Source of the DNA: Dactylonectria macrodidyma
Lineage: Eukaryota; Ascomycota; Sordariomycetes; Hypocreales; Nectriaceae
NCBI GenBank assembly: GCA_020744425.1
Contig: JAGMUV010000003.1
Span: 620,001-684,000 of the forward strand
DNA length: 64,000 bases
Reading direction: 5' to 3'
The notes beneath the pieces were generated by a model. That model was given only the letters and a program-made list of their open reading frames with translations, searched no databases and was not told where the DNA came from. Both the position numbers and the translations under genes were made by a program. This document shows, piece after piece, positions 11,459 through 23,800 of the stretch (position 1 is the stretch's first letter; every line of letters begins with the position of its first letter).

Positions 11459-13507
11459 ATGTCCAACATGGATATCGAGGTGAAAAATACCGTCACCAAC
11501 AACATGGGCGATGCTGCCAGCGTTGCAGACCAAGACAAGAAACCCACAACTCCACAGTGGCAGGGTCTTCGGCGGGTACCGGACAGGCTCCCGTTGGTTG
11601 CGCTCCTGATCCTCGTTGTTGAAGTAGGACTTTGCTTCTCCTCGGGCGGATAATTCTGACCTGCTGACCTTCGCATAGTTAGGAGAAAGGTTCACCTACT
11701 TCGGACTCTCAGGGCCAATTCAGAACTATATCAAGTGAGTCACTCCACACATCACTCTTTGCTTACTCAATATCAGAAGCTGAAAAGTACAGTAACCCAT
11801 ATGACCCCGAATCTGACCTTCCAGGCGCCCTTGGAAAAGGACAAGCAGTGGCTACAGCCTTGGGAAACTTCTTCAAGTTCTGGGCGTATGCATCTACTGT
11901 CATCGGCGCCATCATTGCCGGTAATATTCACGTGTATCTGACGGTAGTCCAATAAGCTGACATCTTGAAGATCAATATCTCGGCAAGTTCAAGGCTATTC
12001 TCTGCGCAACCTGTATCTACATCTCTGGCCTCATTATTCTGGTCTCAACTTCAACCCCCGCTGCCCTCAACAATGGCGCAGGCCTTGGTGGTCTAATCGC
12101 TGCCATGGTCACTATTGGTCTTGGCACAGGAGGCATCAAGGCAAATGTGACTCCTCTCTGTGCCGAGCAGTATAAAAATTCCCAGCCGGTACTGAAGACC
12201 CTCAAGTCTGGAGAGGAAGTCATTGTTGACCCCGAACTCACAGTTCAAAGACTTTTTATGTGGTAAGTCCTATGAAGACTAATCCCAACGCTTCCATCTG
12301 ACAAAAAATTGAAGGTTCTACTGGGTGGTAAATATCGGCGCTTTATCGCCGTTGATCACTGTCACGATTGAGGCTCGTCACTCATTTTGGCTCGCGTACT
12401 TGGTCCCACTCATGTAAGACGTCCATGGATAGTTAAAATCTTGCAGCAGCTCACATTAAATGTCAGTGCCATCATCATCTCTGCTGGCGTGTTCCTCCTT
12501 GGTCGCAACAAATATGTCAAGGTGCCCCCAATGGGATCGGCTATCTTGGACGCTTGCCGAACAACCAGCATTGCTATTAAGGAGCACGGCTTCGAAAATG
12601 CGAGACCATCCGTGTTGCGAGAACGGGGCAATGACGAAAAGTACCCTATCGCTAGCCAGGAAAGATATACAGATGCGTATGTCGACGATGTTCAGCGAGG
12701 TTTGAAGAGCTGCAAGGTGAGCATCAATCCAGATTTTGAGAATGACTCCGACATAAAATATCTAACACCAATGCAGATGTTTTTGTTCTTCCCCTTTTAC
12801 TTCATCTGCTGGAACCAGATGTGGAATAATCTTATCTCCCAAGCTGGACAAATGGCTCTTCACGGAACTCCCAACGATCTCCTGCAAAATTTAGATCCGA
12901 TTGCCCTTTGCATTTTCATTCCCTTCCTAGATCGTGAGTTCTTCCTCAAATCTGTGACTTCAAAGCTAACTGGTGCACAGTCATTCTTTATCCTTTCCTC
13001 CGAAAGCACAGGATTGACTTCGACCCTGTGACTCGCATCTTTTTGGGCTTTATGTTCGCTTCCATATCAATGGCATACGCATGCGTGCTTCAGCATTACA
13101 TCTACAAATCGCCGCCGACCAGCATTCATGTATGGATTCAAGCTCCCAGCTACATTCTTGTGGCATTTTCAGAGGCTTTCGTCATCATCACTGGCCTGGA
13201 GCTGGCATTTACGCAGGCGCCTAAGAAGTAAGTTAAGGTTCCTTTTCACGAACATATGATCTTTGCCCTAACATATTTACAAAGCCTTCGATCTGTCATT
13301 TCTGCTCTCTTTTGGTTGACTATTGCTGTTGCTGCCGCAATCTGCATCGCACTGGGTCCCGTTTCGCAAGACCCGTATCTGGTATGGATGTATGGAGCGG
13401 TAGGTGTGTCGGGATTTATTGCTGGATGTGCATTTTACGCTTACTTCTATCGCGGACGGAAGAGATGGTCTACAAGGGACGAGTTAATTATTGAAGGGCA
13501 GCATTGA
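11459..13507 (+). CDS. POT/PTR2-family proton-coupled peptide transporter, 538 aa
   Basis: Plasma-membrane importer of di- and tripeptides driven by protons. Nine exons: 11459-11623, 11679-11734, 11793-11920, 11971-12262, 12315-12413, 12467-12716, 12777-12933, 12981-13227 and 13285-13507; all phases agree and give 539 codons. Family signatures are present: the E-R-F-T-Y motif of helix 1 (ELGERFTYFGLSG read as VELGERFTYFGL across intron 1), the PTR2 loop GTGGIKANVTPLCAEQY, the FYWVVNIGAL helix, and the ISQAGQM..NGTPNDLLQNLDP-like loop. The C-terminal helices read LRSVISALFWLTIAVAAA. The 60-nt segment 12717-12776 keeps the frame if retained, so it could be an optional exon, but the protein family lacks it. 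The N-terminus is short for the family. The start at 11459 is the first ATG of two near the frame start. Confidence 0.92.
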
Positions 13508-14731
13508 GCAGATAAAGAGCGCTTACTGGTGTGGTATTATTAAGCAGTCTCTCGAGAGGAGCTGCCTGTCATCAACTATTCGATAGAGTGCCTGGTGAGA
13601 GCCGTATGGGTGGACTGCTTTCTGCTTTCTAACACAAGATTTCCGTTATGATTTAAGCGTGCTGTTGGTCAAGAGGCTTTCTCAACCGTAGCATTTCGGA
13701 GGCGATTTCTATGGGAGAAGATGTGGCGTTAGGCTTGGTACTAGCTAAACTTTGGAGCTCGTGTGTGGCAATCGGCCCGAGCCCGGAAGAAACTCATGGT
13801 TGATGTAGCGACCAACGTTTCTCTGTTGGAGGAGTGATTTAGATGTGTAACCTGACGAAAGTTTGGTATGCATACAAATGCAGTCCAAGGTTAGTCAGCT
13901 ATCATACCTCTCCTTAGCATGATGTGTGCCGTCACTGAACGGTTGTCGTCTATGAGTTAGTGACATACTTCCTGCAATTTAGTAGATCATACGGAGTACT
14001 TCAAAGATGGATTTCAGGCTATGAAATAAGGCCGAGAGCGTCATAAATTAGTGGGTTTACTGCAGTAATTACGTAGTGTTGGTCTATATCAGCATCTAAA
14101 ATACCGCATGCTCCTTCTCTAAGGGGCGGCGATCTTTGAGCTTGTCTCCCTAAAGCGCGGAACCATTATGCCCATATACAAGGAGACTTTCCAACACTAA
14201 CTCCGGAGAACAATCGCTGAAATAGTATATTAATTGCATAGGCATCTACCCATTGGCATCTACGTGGTCTAGTAGACTCATGCTAGACTGCGAGTCAGGG
14301 AATGGAGATGGGCGGGGTCATTGACCCGATCGCCCAAGAATGGATACCACAACGCACCTAAAACGCCTCTGATTCGATTTGCTGGTTCAACTCGGCCAAG
14401 GAATGATCAACCATCAGATGAGGAGGCAAGAAGTGGCCTGTCACTAACGCAAGCGAAACACACCGCCATGGGGGTTTACGACCCCGCATGGTTCAGGGGG
14501 AACTTGGATGAGACTAGCGTGCTTGCTACGTGGTTCTGTCCGTACGAATCAGTTGGATGAGCATGAGATACCACTGGACCCCCCCAGTGGAGTGTCTGGA
14601 TTGTAGTGGTAAGATTGCTGTCTTAGCCTCCTGTGCAGTATATATCTCATAGAGTGTCCGCACCCCTAGCAACTTTCTTCTTTCACATTTCATCACCGAA
14701 TAATCTCCCGTCATCTACAATTGAATTCAAG
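13508..14731. other. Intergenic, upstream of the ABM-domain gene
   Basis: 1.22 kb without a coding frame I can support. The last 160 bp hold a perfect inverted repeat (14571-14590) and a TATA-like tract near 14638-14646. The rest shows nothing notable. Confidence 0.5.
14571..14590. promoter_or_regulatory. Inverted repeat CCACTGG-N6-CCAGTGG before the ABM gene
   Basis: Seven-base arms are perfect, separated by ACCCCC, about 50 bp upstream of a TATA-like sequence (near 14640) and about 140 bp before the ATG at 14732. Position and symmetry suit a dimeric regulator such as a Zn2Cys6 protein; this is inference. Confidence 0.35.
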
Positions 14732-15204
14732 ATGGTGTACACTATAGTCGTGAACCTCTACTCACGTCCCGAGGAGGAGTGCATCAATCTCCTCAAAACA
14801 AAGCTCATCGACGCTAGCCGCGTCTACTCCAAGGACAAGGAAACAATCTCTTGGTTCGTTATGCAAGACACCAAGGATCCACGAGCTTTCACCATTGTCG
14901 AGCGCTACGAAAAAGAAGATGTATGTTGAACCTAATTTATGGTCTTGTGTGTCTATTAATGCCAGGTGCGATACTCCAGAGCCAACAAATCCACCTGTCA
15001 AACTTGTATTGGAAAGGCTTTGACCCCTACGTCAAGCCCCTGTTATCGAAGCCTATGGATCTGAGGAGGTTCAATGAACTTGACACAAGTAAAGCTGTTG
15101 TTGTACCGAAGTACGACGAATCGAAGTATCCTATGGGCTCATCCCAGAAGGATGCCTGGGGGACTTATGTCGATGACAAGATTAAATACTCGAATCCTCT
15201 GTAA
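14732..15204 (+). CDS. Small ABM-domain (antibiotic biosynthesis monooxygenase-like) protein, 137 aa
   Basis: Dimeric alpha-beta-barrel fold protein. Relatives oxidise or cyclise small aromatic or polyketide substrates without a cofactor, or act as unknown stress proteins. Exons 14732-14920 and 14980-15204. I chose the acceptor at 14979 because the nearer AG (14965) shifts the frame into an early stop, while this one continues as SQQIHLSNLYWKGFDPYVKP. The N-terminus MVYTIVVNLYSRPEEE and the stretch ISWFVMQDTKDPRAFTIVERYE match the ABM core of strand, helix and strand. The C-terminal LLSKPMDLRRFNELD is usual in fungal members. The gene lies convergent with a Zn2Cys6 regulator, near NmrA-like and ABCC genes, a setting typical of tailoring genes. 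Substrate is unknown. Confidence 0.8.
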
Positions 15205-15799
15205 GAGCGATATCTTAACATCTGTGGACTGGACAGAGTATCGAGGTGGGGTTGACATCTTACAATTGACTTGAGCTTCAAAAAAAAAAATACTTGCTTT
15301 CAAAACAATACGTGCTTCTAGTCTTATCGCACATGTTTATTTTTGTGATCTAGCGATAAATAGAACCAACGAATATCTTTTCAACAGACATATCTCATGC
15401 TCAAATCTGGCAAAGAACGTCATCATATATTCTGAGGTACTTTCCAACACGCATGGGCAGCTAAGAGTGCTCTGGCGACGTTATGGACATCATCAACATT
15501 AGTTATCGAATTGTCACACCTAAGAAAAAAGGGCCTAGAAGCTGAGAGTTATGTAGATTCCTAACCAAAGAATAGTAGATAATTTACTGTATTTTTGATA
15601 TACCCAAATAAGATTTGTTTACAGTAAGTGTTTTCCTCCTTTATGGTTTAAGCGTTACTGTATGGATACTTTCGATTTTCGACTGTATCTGGAACGCTTA
15701 ATCTCCTCTGAAATAGTCCGACTGAACAACGTACTTTGTATCTCTGATCGCCACTATGAACTAATAAGAATTGTAATTTGACTTGCTGAAATGCGTGAG
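15205..15799. other. Intergenic, convergent 3' ends
   Basis: 595 bp between the ABM gene and the Zn2Cys6 gene, AT-rich with a run of A at about 15280-15290. Nothing else seen. Confidence 0.5.
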
Positions 15800-17854
15800 T
15801 CAAGGATCTGACGAAGCCTTGAATGCATCCAAGACGTGAGGCTCTAGCTTTAAAACTTTGTTGACTCCACGCCAGAATATGGCGTCGATCCGGAGTAAGC
15901 CAAGCCGAAGGACTGGCAAAGAACTCGACTTGAATCGAAGTTGTAGGCGAGTTTCTTGCAATATTTCGATCCACATCGTTGTTTCGTCAAAAGTCGAGGA
16001 CGATATAGTCATCAAGAGCTCAGTAAAGCAGATTGACGAGAAGGCCGATTGGCACCACGGGGGCCAGAATCCGTTTACATCATCAGTCCTCAGGCTGCGT
16101 ATGAAATTGAGAAATTCGACAAGGCATTCCTTCATGCGCAGTCTCGTGGTCTCCCGAGACTCGAGGGACAACGAATTGAGAACCTCGAAAGTGGTACTAA
16201 GGTATGGCCGTATGACGGAACGAAGGATCAACAATACGGTCTGGTGGTAACCTAGGGTTAGGATAGTCCTCGTCATTGAAGAAAGCTTATTTTGGGCTTG
16301 CTGAAAATCATGTTCGGGGGCTCGGTGATTAGAAATAAGGGCATGCATGAGTTTATTCGCGACGTCCACCCCTTCTTGTGGATTATCGACGAGGGCTTGC
16401 ACACTTCGTAAGGAGCTAATAACCGCATTAGAACTGCTCAAAGGGCAATGGGAGAAAACCTACTACAGACTCGAAAGAGTTGAGTTTAACACGGAAGTCA
16501 ACGACGAGAAATCAAGCATGTCCTTCCATTGTTCGGGTGACAGGCCTGAGTACTGATCATCACTTGTTCGAAGTGCTGAGACAAGCCAATTTGCATCATT
16601 GATATAAGGAGGTCTCCCAAGGCTTGCGGCCAGCCATTTGTCGGTCGCATAAATCGAGAATGAGAGCCGGCGCCTTTGGGAAATCTGGCTTGATGATATA
16701 TTCCAGCCAGATGGATCCAGGTGCAGCCCAATGTTTATAGCAGCAGCCACAAGCATCCCCATCACAGACCATCTATACGATGCATCGGAGACAAGAGGAT
16801 TAGAAGATGGTCGACCAACTACTAGAAGTAGGGTCTGAACTAAGACGATGTTTGACGAGTGGAGGTCGGAAGCTAAAGCGGTGTTGATGATTCGGGAAAG
16901 CGGTTCATATGGGGGAGAATCGTAGGCCAAATCTATGTAGAGTTGATCGTCGTACATTGCAAAGGGGAAGGTGATAGCATAGATGGCGGCCAGGAGGTGT
17001 GGCGCACTAGATGTTGGGTCGGGAAGCAACTGAGTGGAAAAGATGGGATAGTGTATAGCGATGAACTTTTGGTACAAGGCTATAAGTCTTTTCCCCATAG
17101 ATGCAGAAACTTCCTTCTCTAGATTAGATCTCAGTTCGTCGTCGGGCACAACATCATGGTCCGCCTCTTCCCTACCGCGAGCGAATAGGGACGGTTGTGA
17201 GATGAGGAACTGGATTGGAATCGGCTCCTGATGTACTGAATGGATGGCCAACTGCTTGAACTTGAAGATATCACGCCCATCAGTTCGATAACTCCGAAGC
17301 AGATACGGATCCATATCGCCGGTTAGTCCTAGGACCTCCGGGTTTTGCTTTTCGGGTTTGTCTAAAAGGATATTGGAAATATCTGATGGAGGATGAGTGG
17401 GCGGACTTTGGGAGGCTGCAGGAAAGTCGCCTGCGGCCGAGACATTTGATCCAGAACTGTGAGGTGTGCGGAACATGAACTGATACTCGGAGCCATCCAT
17501 GTCCAGCTCGTCGAGGAATTGCATCGTCATCTCGGGGAAGGCTGTGCTGGTGACACCAGCCTCAGTGAACGATACAACGTTATCAACAGGGAGTCCCGAA
17601 ATAGGACCCATCATAACTGGTTGCGCAGTAATATTATCGATACTACCGCTAACCAGTTCGTGCTCACCAGAGGGAGATTTGGCGAGTGCCTCGTTGAGAT
17701 GCTTCTTGCGTGGACGCGCAGCCTCGACAAACGTGCACTCCTTGCCATGCAGGTGACACGAACGACAAGGCGGCGATCCCTCGATCCGACAGGCGGTCTT
17801 GCGGGAGCGGCAGAAGTCACATGGCCGTTGTCTTTTGCTCATGTACTTGCGCAT
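15800..17854 (-). CDS. Zn2Cys6 fungal-specific transcription factor, Rgt1-like, 668 aa
   Basis: Nuclear DNA-binding regulator. Exons 16464-17854 and 15800-16415. The 48-nt intron donor was picked because splicing there restores the conserved LYSLRSVQAL, and other donor choices give a poorer protein or a 33-nt intron. The start is the ATG at 17854 in a good context; no in-frame ATG precedes it. The binuclear cluster sits at the very N-terminus: C12-x2-C15-x6-C22-x7-C30-x2-C33-x6-C40, with a basic linker (ARPRKKH). The middle homology region includes LLAAIYAITFPFA and ATDKWLAASLGRPP near residue 400, like Rgt1-type regulators. Lying between the ABM and NmrA-like genes, it may control the local set, but this is inferred from position only. 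Confidence 0.9.
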
Positions 17855-18253
17855 GGTTGAGGATAGAGAGTGGTGAACCAAGGGGACGGACGGTTTGTTG
17901 ATGAAGAGAGAAGAATGAGTCGCCTGAGCATGGACTAGATTTGGAAGCCTTATGGGGGGTTGATATCCCCGTTTAGCGCTAGCTGCGATTGTTAGCGAGC
18001 TTATCCGCTGGGATACGATATCTCGTTCAGTGGATAGCGCCAGTGGCTAGTTGGTGGATTCGCTATGAAAACAAGTTAAGAGCATTGTTGCAGTTGGCAA
18101 TTTAATGGAATCGAGACAGAATGAAAGCGAGTACCCGTAGCAGTTAATCAATTCATTTGACGAAACTCTGCTTGTTTCATGTGCTCTGATGCTATGTGCC
18201 GAGTAACTGAGTGGCTATAATCCCTAGACTTGCTCGGGCATTCTAACCCACAC
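17855..18253. promoter_or_regulatory. Upstream region of the Zn2Cys6 gene
   Basis: 399 bp between the regulator start and the NmrA-like stop. It should contain the regulator's promoter. A symmetrical GCTAGCTGCGATTGTTAGC stretch lies near 17977-17996. No ORF. Confidence 0.35.
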
Positions 18254-19380
18254 TCAACCTTGAGTGATGGTTGTCCAGTCGTATTTCTTTGCCCATTCTT
18301 CCCAACTTGTCATTGGGCAATCAATGCCAGCCTAGACGGATATATAAGTTAGTCAAATGGATGGGAGTTCCAAATCGGGCTTCGTGCTTACGTTCTGAAT
18401 ATCCTGAGCCCGTAGCAAAGACATCCCGCCGTCATACCCTGGCTCGGAACTGTAACTAAACATGTGAGCGACCTCAATACCTGTATCACAATCCCCAGTC
18501 ATTTTAATCATCTCCTCGTCAGTCACCTGTCTGTATGATACTGGCAGACCAGTAACAGCACCCCAGATTTTGATCCAGTCGGTCCAGGTGCATGTAGTTC
18601 CCTCAGCCATGTACTCCTTTCCAGGCGGCATCTGGTAAACCGCATATGTGAAATTGCCCAAATCACCCACAGGATCCAGATGCGGCACTAGTTTATCTGG
18701 ATTTGTAGTGAATGCCATTTGGAAACTGCCGTCAGGGAGCTGATAGAGATTAGCAAACTGTGCTCAATCTCCATTTCTGTACTCACTTTGAGGAGATACG
18801 AGTTGGGAAGAATATTGAAGCTGGTGTAAAAGAAGCCCGTGTGAATGCAAGACATCTTCGCCGCCAACTCCGGATACTTGTCCTGAACATACGCAGGGAA
18901 GATGTCGGCCTTGGCGTCGAAATGGTACAGTTCCTTGAACGTGCCCTTGCTGCATTTTTCAGCCTGACTGAGCGTCGAGACAAGAAAACCGTTTGAATCA
19001 AGCGAGTCGGTCACTGTGGCAGCAGCATCGGCAATATTCTTTCCCTGTCGATACTCCACATCGTACGCGAACTTGCGGCACGAGACGCCGAGTTCCTGAG
19101 CCTTCTTGCGACAATCAGGACGGAAGAAAGGCTCCCAGTAGTTCGTCACACTGAAAATGACGCTTGCGCCCTGGAAGGCGGCGATGAGGCTGTTGACGTC
19201 GTCTAGGTCGGCCTTGACCGCCTCAATCCCCGCAGCCGCGAGCTTCTGCGCTACCGGAGATGATGGATCGCGGGTCAAACCGCGTACACGGAAACCAGCC
19301 TCGCGGAAACGGCGAGCGACAGAGCCGCCCTGGTTCCCTGTAGCGCCGACAACACAGACAAGCTTATCCTCTGTTGCCAT
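18254..19380 (-). CDS. NmrA-like NAD(P)-binding protein, 339 aa
   Basis: Atypical short-chain-dehydrogenase fold. NmrA relatives act as redox sensors (NmrA itself represses the GATA factor AreA) or as reductases in secondary metabolism. Exons 18787-19380, 18392-18739 and 18254-18331, 340 codons. The start at 19380 is followed at once by the Rossmann motif VVGATGNQGGSVARRF, with RVRGLTRDPSS for cofactor choice and the FSVTNYWEPF strand. An active-site YxxxK is not evident, which favours a sensor or an inactive relative. The 3' exon is short and ends DWTTITQG. It shares a 1.44-kb divergent upstream region with the ABCC transporter. A link to the GATA-rich promoter at 11 kb is tempting, but most NmrA-like proteins are not AreA partners. 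Confidence 0.88.
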
Positions 19381-20824
19381 GGTGGACTGGATGCGTGGAA
19401 CTGATCTGAAGGGGTTGCAGAAGTGCCACAACAGCAAGCCGAGGATCTTGGCTTAATGGAATGTGGCTTTGCCTTATTGGAGAGTATTTCTTCAAGGGAA
19501 AGGTATTCTAATAGCGATGCTGGAGGGACCACAATTGATCGTTATAAACCCAGGTTGGCTCCAGTCAAGTGGTCCGACACTCGTATTAACGATGTTTCTT
19601 GGCTGTTGCGGTGCACACCGCAAATCCTGGATTGTCTCGGGGCTCTGATCGAGAAAACTGAGTATAGCTTGCATATCGCCCTTCAATACTTTCTGATGTG
19701 CTTCATGCATGGCACTGAAGCCCAGGTCGAATAAGAGTCGTTCCAAGATTTTCGGGCTATTGTTGCTGGTGCTTAGGTGCGGAACTGAGTTACAATTCAC
19801 ACCGAAAGCGTTGGCTTTGACTCATTGTCTCCAGAAGCAGCAACATGATGCTTCTTGACGACTGGAGGCAGCATGGCCTATTGAGCCAATCATCGGCAAC
19901 ATCAGCGTCTGAAACAGTTACGGTTTGTCATCGTGCATTTAAGAGGTGCAGTAGGGATAGCGAATGATGCCTTGGAGAATGTTGGTCTGTGGTGTTTACT
20001 AGAATTGTTGCAAAGTCGACAAAAATGACGAGTTAAGACTGACTGCATTTCTTATCAGCGTTGTGGCATCTGGGGTTTAGCGATGGCGTGGACTATGACG
20101 CAGTTTTGTCATTCGACCAAAGAGCAATTAACAAACAATGTTGGCTCATTGTGACATGCTTGACGCAAGCATGGTTGCCTATTTGTCTTAGACAGTGTGG
20201 CCCAATGACGAAATCGCGATGTCGTCTTGATAAAGCAATGCTGGCGTTTCTTTAAGCCTACAACATGCTTACTGATGGATCTTCGACAAACGCGTACCCG
20301 CTATCAAAGATTCTGACGTGTGCATCTTGTAGAGCTGACGCAGCCTTTCGGTGCTGACAACCGAACACAACCCGTAGGGCTAGCCGTATCTCGTATCCAG
20401 CACGCGTCCTGGATGCCTTACGCCAGCAACGCGGAATTTACATGCATACTAAATAGGCATAACCTTCACGATGCCGCAGACAAGCAGACGCGGATTGATC
20501 CGAGGCGTTGGAAACTGGGTTAATCGACAGACTTCGTTAAATAACCCACTCAGATGACTGGTTCATGCAGGGATTTTGTACGATGGATGATTACCACCTA
20601 CCTACTTGGAAACAGCCCTGACATGGGGGGAAACAAAAGTTCCGGCGGTCGGCATGCTGCATTTCGCTTGCGTCATCCAAGTTCGACCTTCGTCAACCTG
20701 AGGTAAAGGGACCTTACGAATCTTCGCGCTTGGCACTGTAGATGATATCTAGATGCCCTCATCGCGGCTTTGAAGCCAGTTATCTACCCAGGCTCAAAGA
20801 ACACACATAGGCTCTGAGACAATC
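19381..20824. promoter_or_regulatory. Divergent upstream region, NmrA-like / ABCC transporter
   Basis: 1.44 kb that must contain the promoters of both flanking genes. Open frames here are short, and none shows family features. No tRNA or repeat was found. Confidence 0.45.
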
Positions 20825-23800
20825 ATGGACGAGTTCAACATTAGCCAAGCGACAAACTCGACTTGCCTGCCTGCCTGGGATCATTCATTCGGTCCTCGCG
20901 TAAAGAAGTCATGCCGGTCGTTCGATTTCACCCTGAAATTTGAAGATGTCATCTTTGGCTGCATACCTGCCGCTGTGTTCATATGTCTGTTGCCATGGAT
21001 GGTTTGGCGGTTGTTGAAGAGCCGCCCGACAACCTCGGTGCACTCCAAGCTTCAAATAAGCAAATTGGTATGTGGGACACCCTATGTGTCTGAGTTGGTT
21101 ACAGTGAGATGCTCACAATCATTATTCAGGTTGCCCTAGGAGGACTCTTTGTTACCCAAGTCGCTTTTCTAGCCCTCCGGGCTCAACATGACTCTTTCCG
21201 GACAGGTGCATCCTTGGCAGCCGATATTATTGGCCTTGCAGCTACCGTTGGTGCTATTGTGCTGTCGTATCTCGATCACCAGCGGTCAGTCCGCCCTTCA
21301 ACACTACTGAGCTTGTATCTTTCTGCATCAGTTATTTTATCCATCTCTCGAACTCGAACACTATGGCTAATGGGGCCAAGCGCTCCTGAAACGGCCGTAT
21401 TCACCGCGATGTCTGTTTTGACTCTCGTCGTGCTTGTCCTTGAATCCATCGAAAGGAGGTCAAGCTTCAACGTCTCTGACAAGTCTGGCTCATTCAAAGA
21501 ATACGCGCCAGAACAATGGAGCGGGCTCTGGGTACGGACGAGTTTTGCCTGGCTCGTGGCAACACTGCGCCTAGGTTACTCTAAATTCATCTCCGTGAAT
21601 GACTTGCCTCTTTTGGACACGCAACTCCGGAGTGCAGTGTTGCGAGAAAAGCTCATGTCTACCTGGGCAACTTGTGAGTTACGTTGGTGCCAGCCCATTC
21701 TCGGCGCTGACTATCTCTAGATGACCAGAAACAGCGGCACAGTCTACTCCGCGCCTGTTTTCGTGCTTTCTTCTTCTCATTCACGTCTGGGATAATTCCG
21801 CGTCTCTGTTTAACAACCTTTACCTTTGCACAACCATTCATGATTGAGACGACAGTGAAATACGTCGGAGAATCTTCTCCGGATAGTACATATGGCAAGG
21901 GCCTAATCGGTGCCTGGACTCTTGTCTATTTGGGCCTTGCGGTGAGTGTATCATATCTCCTGGTCAAGTTATCATCTTGTTGGCACCACTAGCTAACGCG
22001 CTCTCGAGGTATCTACCGCTATTTACCAGTATCAACTGTTCCGGTTTGTCACACGCGTTCGAGGGGGGTTGACCGCCCTCATCTATCAGCGAAGCTTGGA
22101 GATCCGAACCGTCGACTCGGAGGATATTACAGCGGTAGCTCTGATGGGAACAGATGTCCCACGCATTGTGGAGTCACTCCGTGCAATCCATGATACATGG
22201 GCCACCATCATCGATATTTCTGTTGCCGTGTGGTTGCTGGAGCGACAAATTTCGATCGCCTGTCTCGCACCTGTTCTCATCGCAATTAGTAAGTTTAGAC
22301 GAAAGGCTTTGTCATAGGCGGGGTGGCGATGGCTAACATTATCATCCAGTCTTTATCACCATCACCTCCAAAATCTCAGCTTCGACCAAGCGTGAGCAGC
22401 GTCGATGGATTGAAAAGGTTCAAGAGCGTATCCGCATCACTACTACCATGCTTGGTGATATGAAAGCTGTAAAGATGCTCGGCCTCACGTCAATCATGTC
22501 TACTGTCATTCAGAAACTCCGGAGAGATGAAATTGAAACCTCCAAAGGATTCCGAAAGCTCCTCACTGTGAGGCTTGTTCTCTGTAGGGTTCACTCATTA
22601 CTCTTTGACTAATTATTTACTAATTTGAGCGCTAGCGAATTCCATTCTGAACCTTGCTCCAGTTGCCACCTTCGGAGTATATGCCATTATTGGTGTTTAC
22701 TGGAAGAATGAATCGCTTCTAGCCGCACAAGCTTTCACTTCAATCACTCTCATTAGTTTACTAACCCGACCTGTTATGATATTTATGCAATCCTTTCCCA
22801 TGGTTTTGCAATCGATCGGTAGTTTCGATCGCATCCAGGAATACTGCAACTATTATCCGAAGAACCCAACATCCCAAGAGAATCCAGGTGTTGTTTCAGA
22901 CGATTCTAGCTCAGCTATTAGTCTCCAGCTATTGGCTAGTGAGGTTTCTGATTTCCCTCAGACTATCTTCCCCGATCACATTGTGTCACTGAACGGCCAG
23001 AGCTTCAGCTGGAAACCGCCTGGATCAGCAATCCTCACGGATATCGATCTTGAAATCGCTTCTGAGAGTTTGACGGTGATTGCTGGACCTGTTGGAAGTG
23101 GGAAGACATTTCTTTTGGAGAGCATCCTTGGCGAAACGATATCACTCTCCGGAGGTATTCGCAAGGGATCAGAATCTATCGCGTACTGTGCTCAAGTCCC
23201 TTGGCTGGAAAACACGACGATCCGGAAAAATATCCTTGGATCTTCGCCTTACGATCCAAAGTGGTATGCGGCTGTCAAACTAGCCTGCGCCCTAGGCCCG
23301 GACTTCGCACAAATAAAGCATGGAGATCGTGCAACTGTTGGCAGCAAAGGAGGCAGCCTGAGCGGGGGACAGAAACAACGAATTGTAAGTGAAACCTCCT
23401 CGCAAACCAACTACGCTAACTTTGACTAGGCTCTTGCGCGAGCTGTGTACTCAAGATGTTCGGTCGTCTTTCTGGATGATACCTTTAGTGGTATGGACGC
23501 CGCTACGGTTGAGCACATTTCTCGTTCACTGCTAGGACGCAACGGGCTCTTTAGAAGATACCGAGTTACTGTCGTACTCGCTACCCACAACCGTGAGTTT
23601 CGAGAAAGCCACCATGCGCGCAAAAATTACTGACTCTCGTCCAGACAAGCTTATGGCATTGTCTGACTCTCTCGTAGTTCTCCAAGCGGGAAAAGTCGCG
23701 GAAACTGGAAGTCCTCGGGTTCTACTCGGAAGTGATGGCTACATCAGCCGTCTCGGCCTGACGATTGTCGAAGAGAGCATAGAGGAAGAGAAGACACAAC

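Noticed and set aside
12717..12776. Reading through the peptide-transporter intron 6 as coding
   Set aside because: In frame, but it inserts about 20 polar residues into a conserved membrane helix; good GTGAGC/TGCAG ends favour an intron.
16434..16466. 33-nt intron model in the first Zn2Cys6 gene
   Set aside because: Keeps the frame but is too short for this genome. The 48-nt choice (16416-16463) restores the conserved LYSLRSVQAL.
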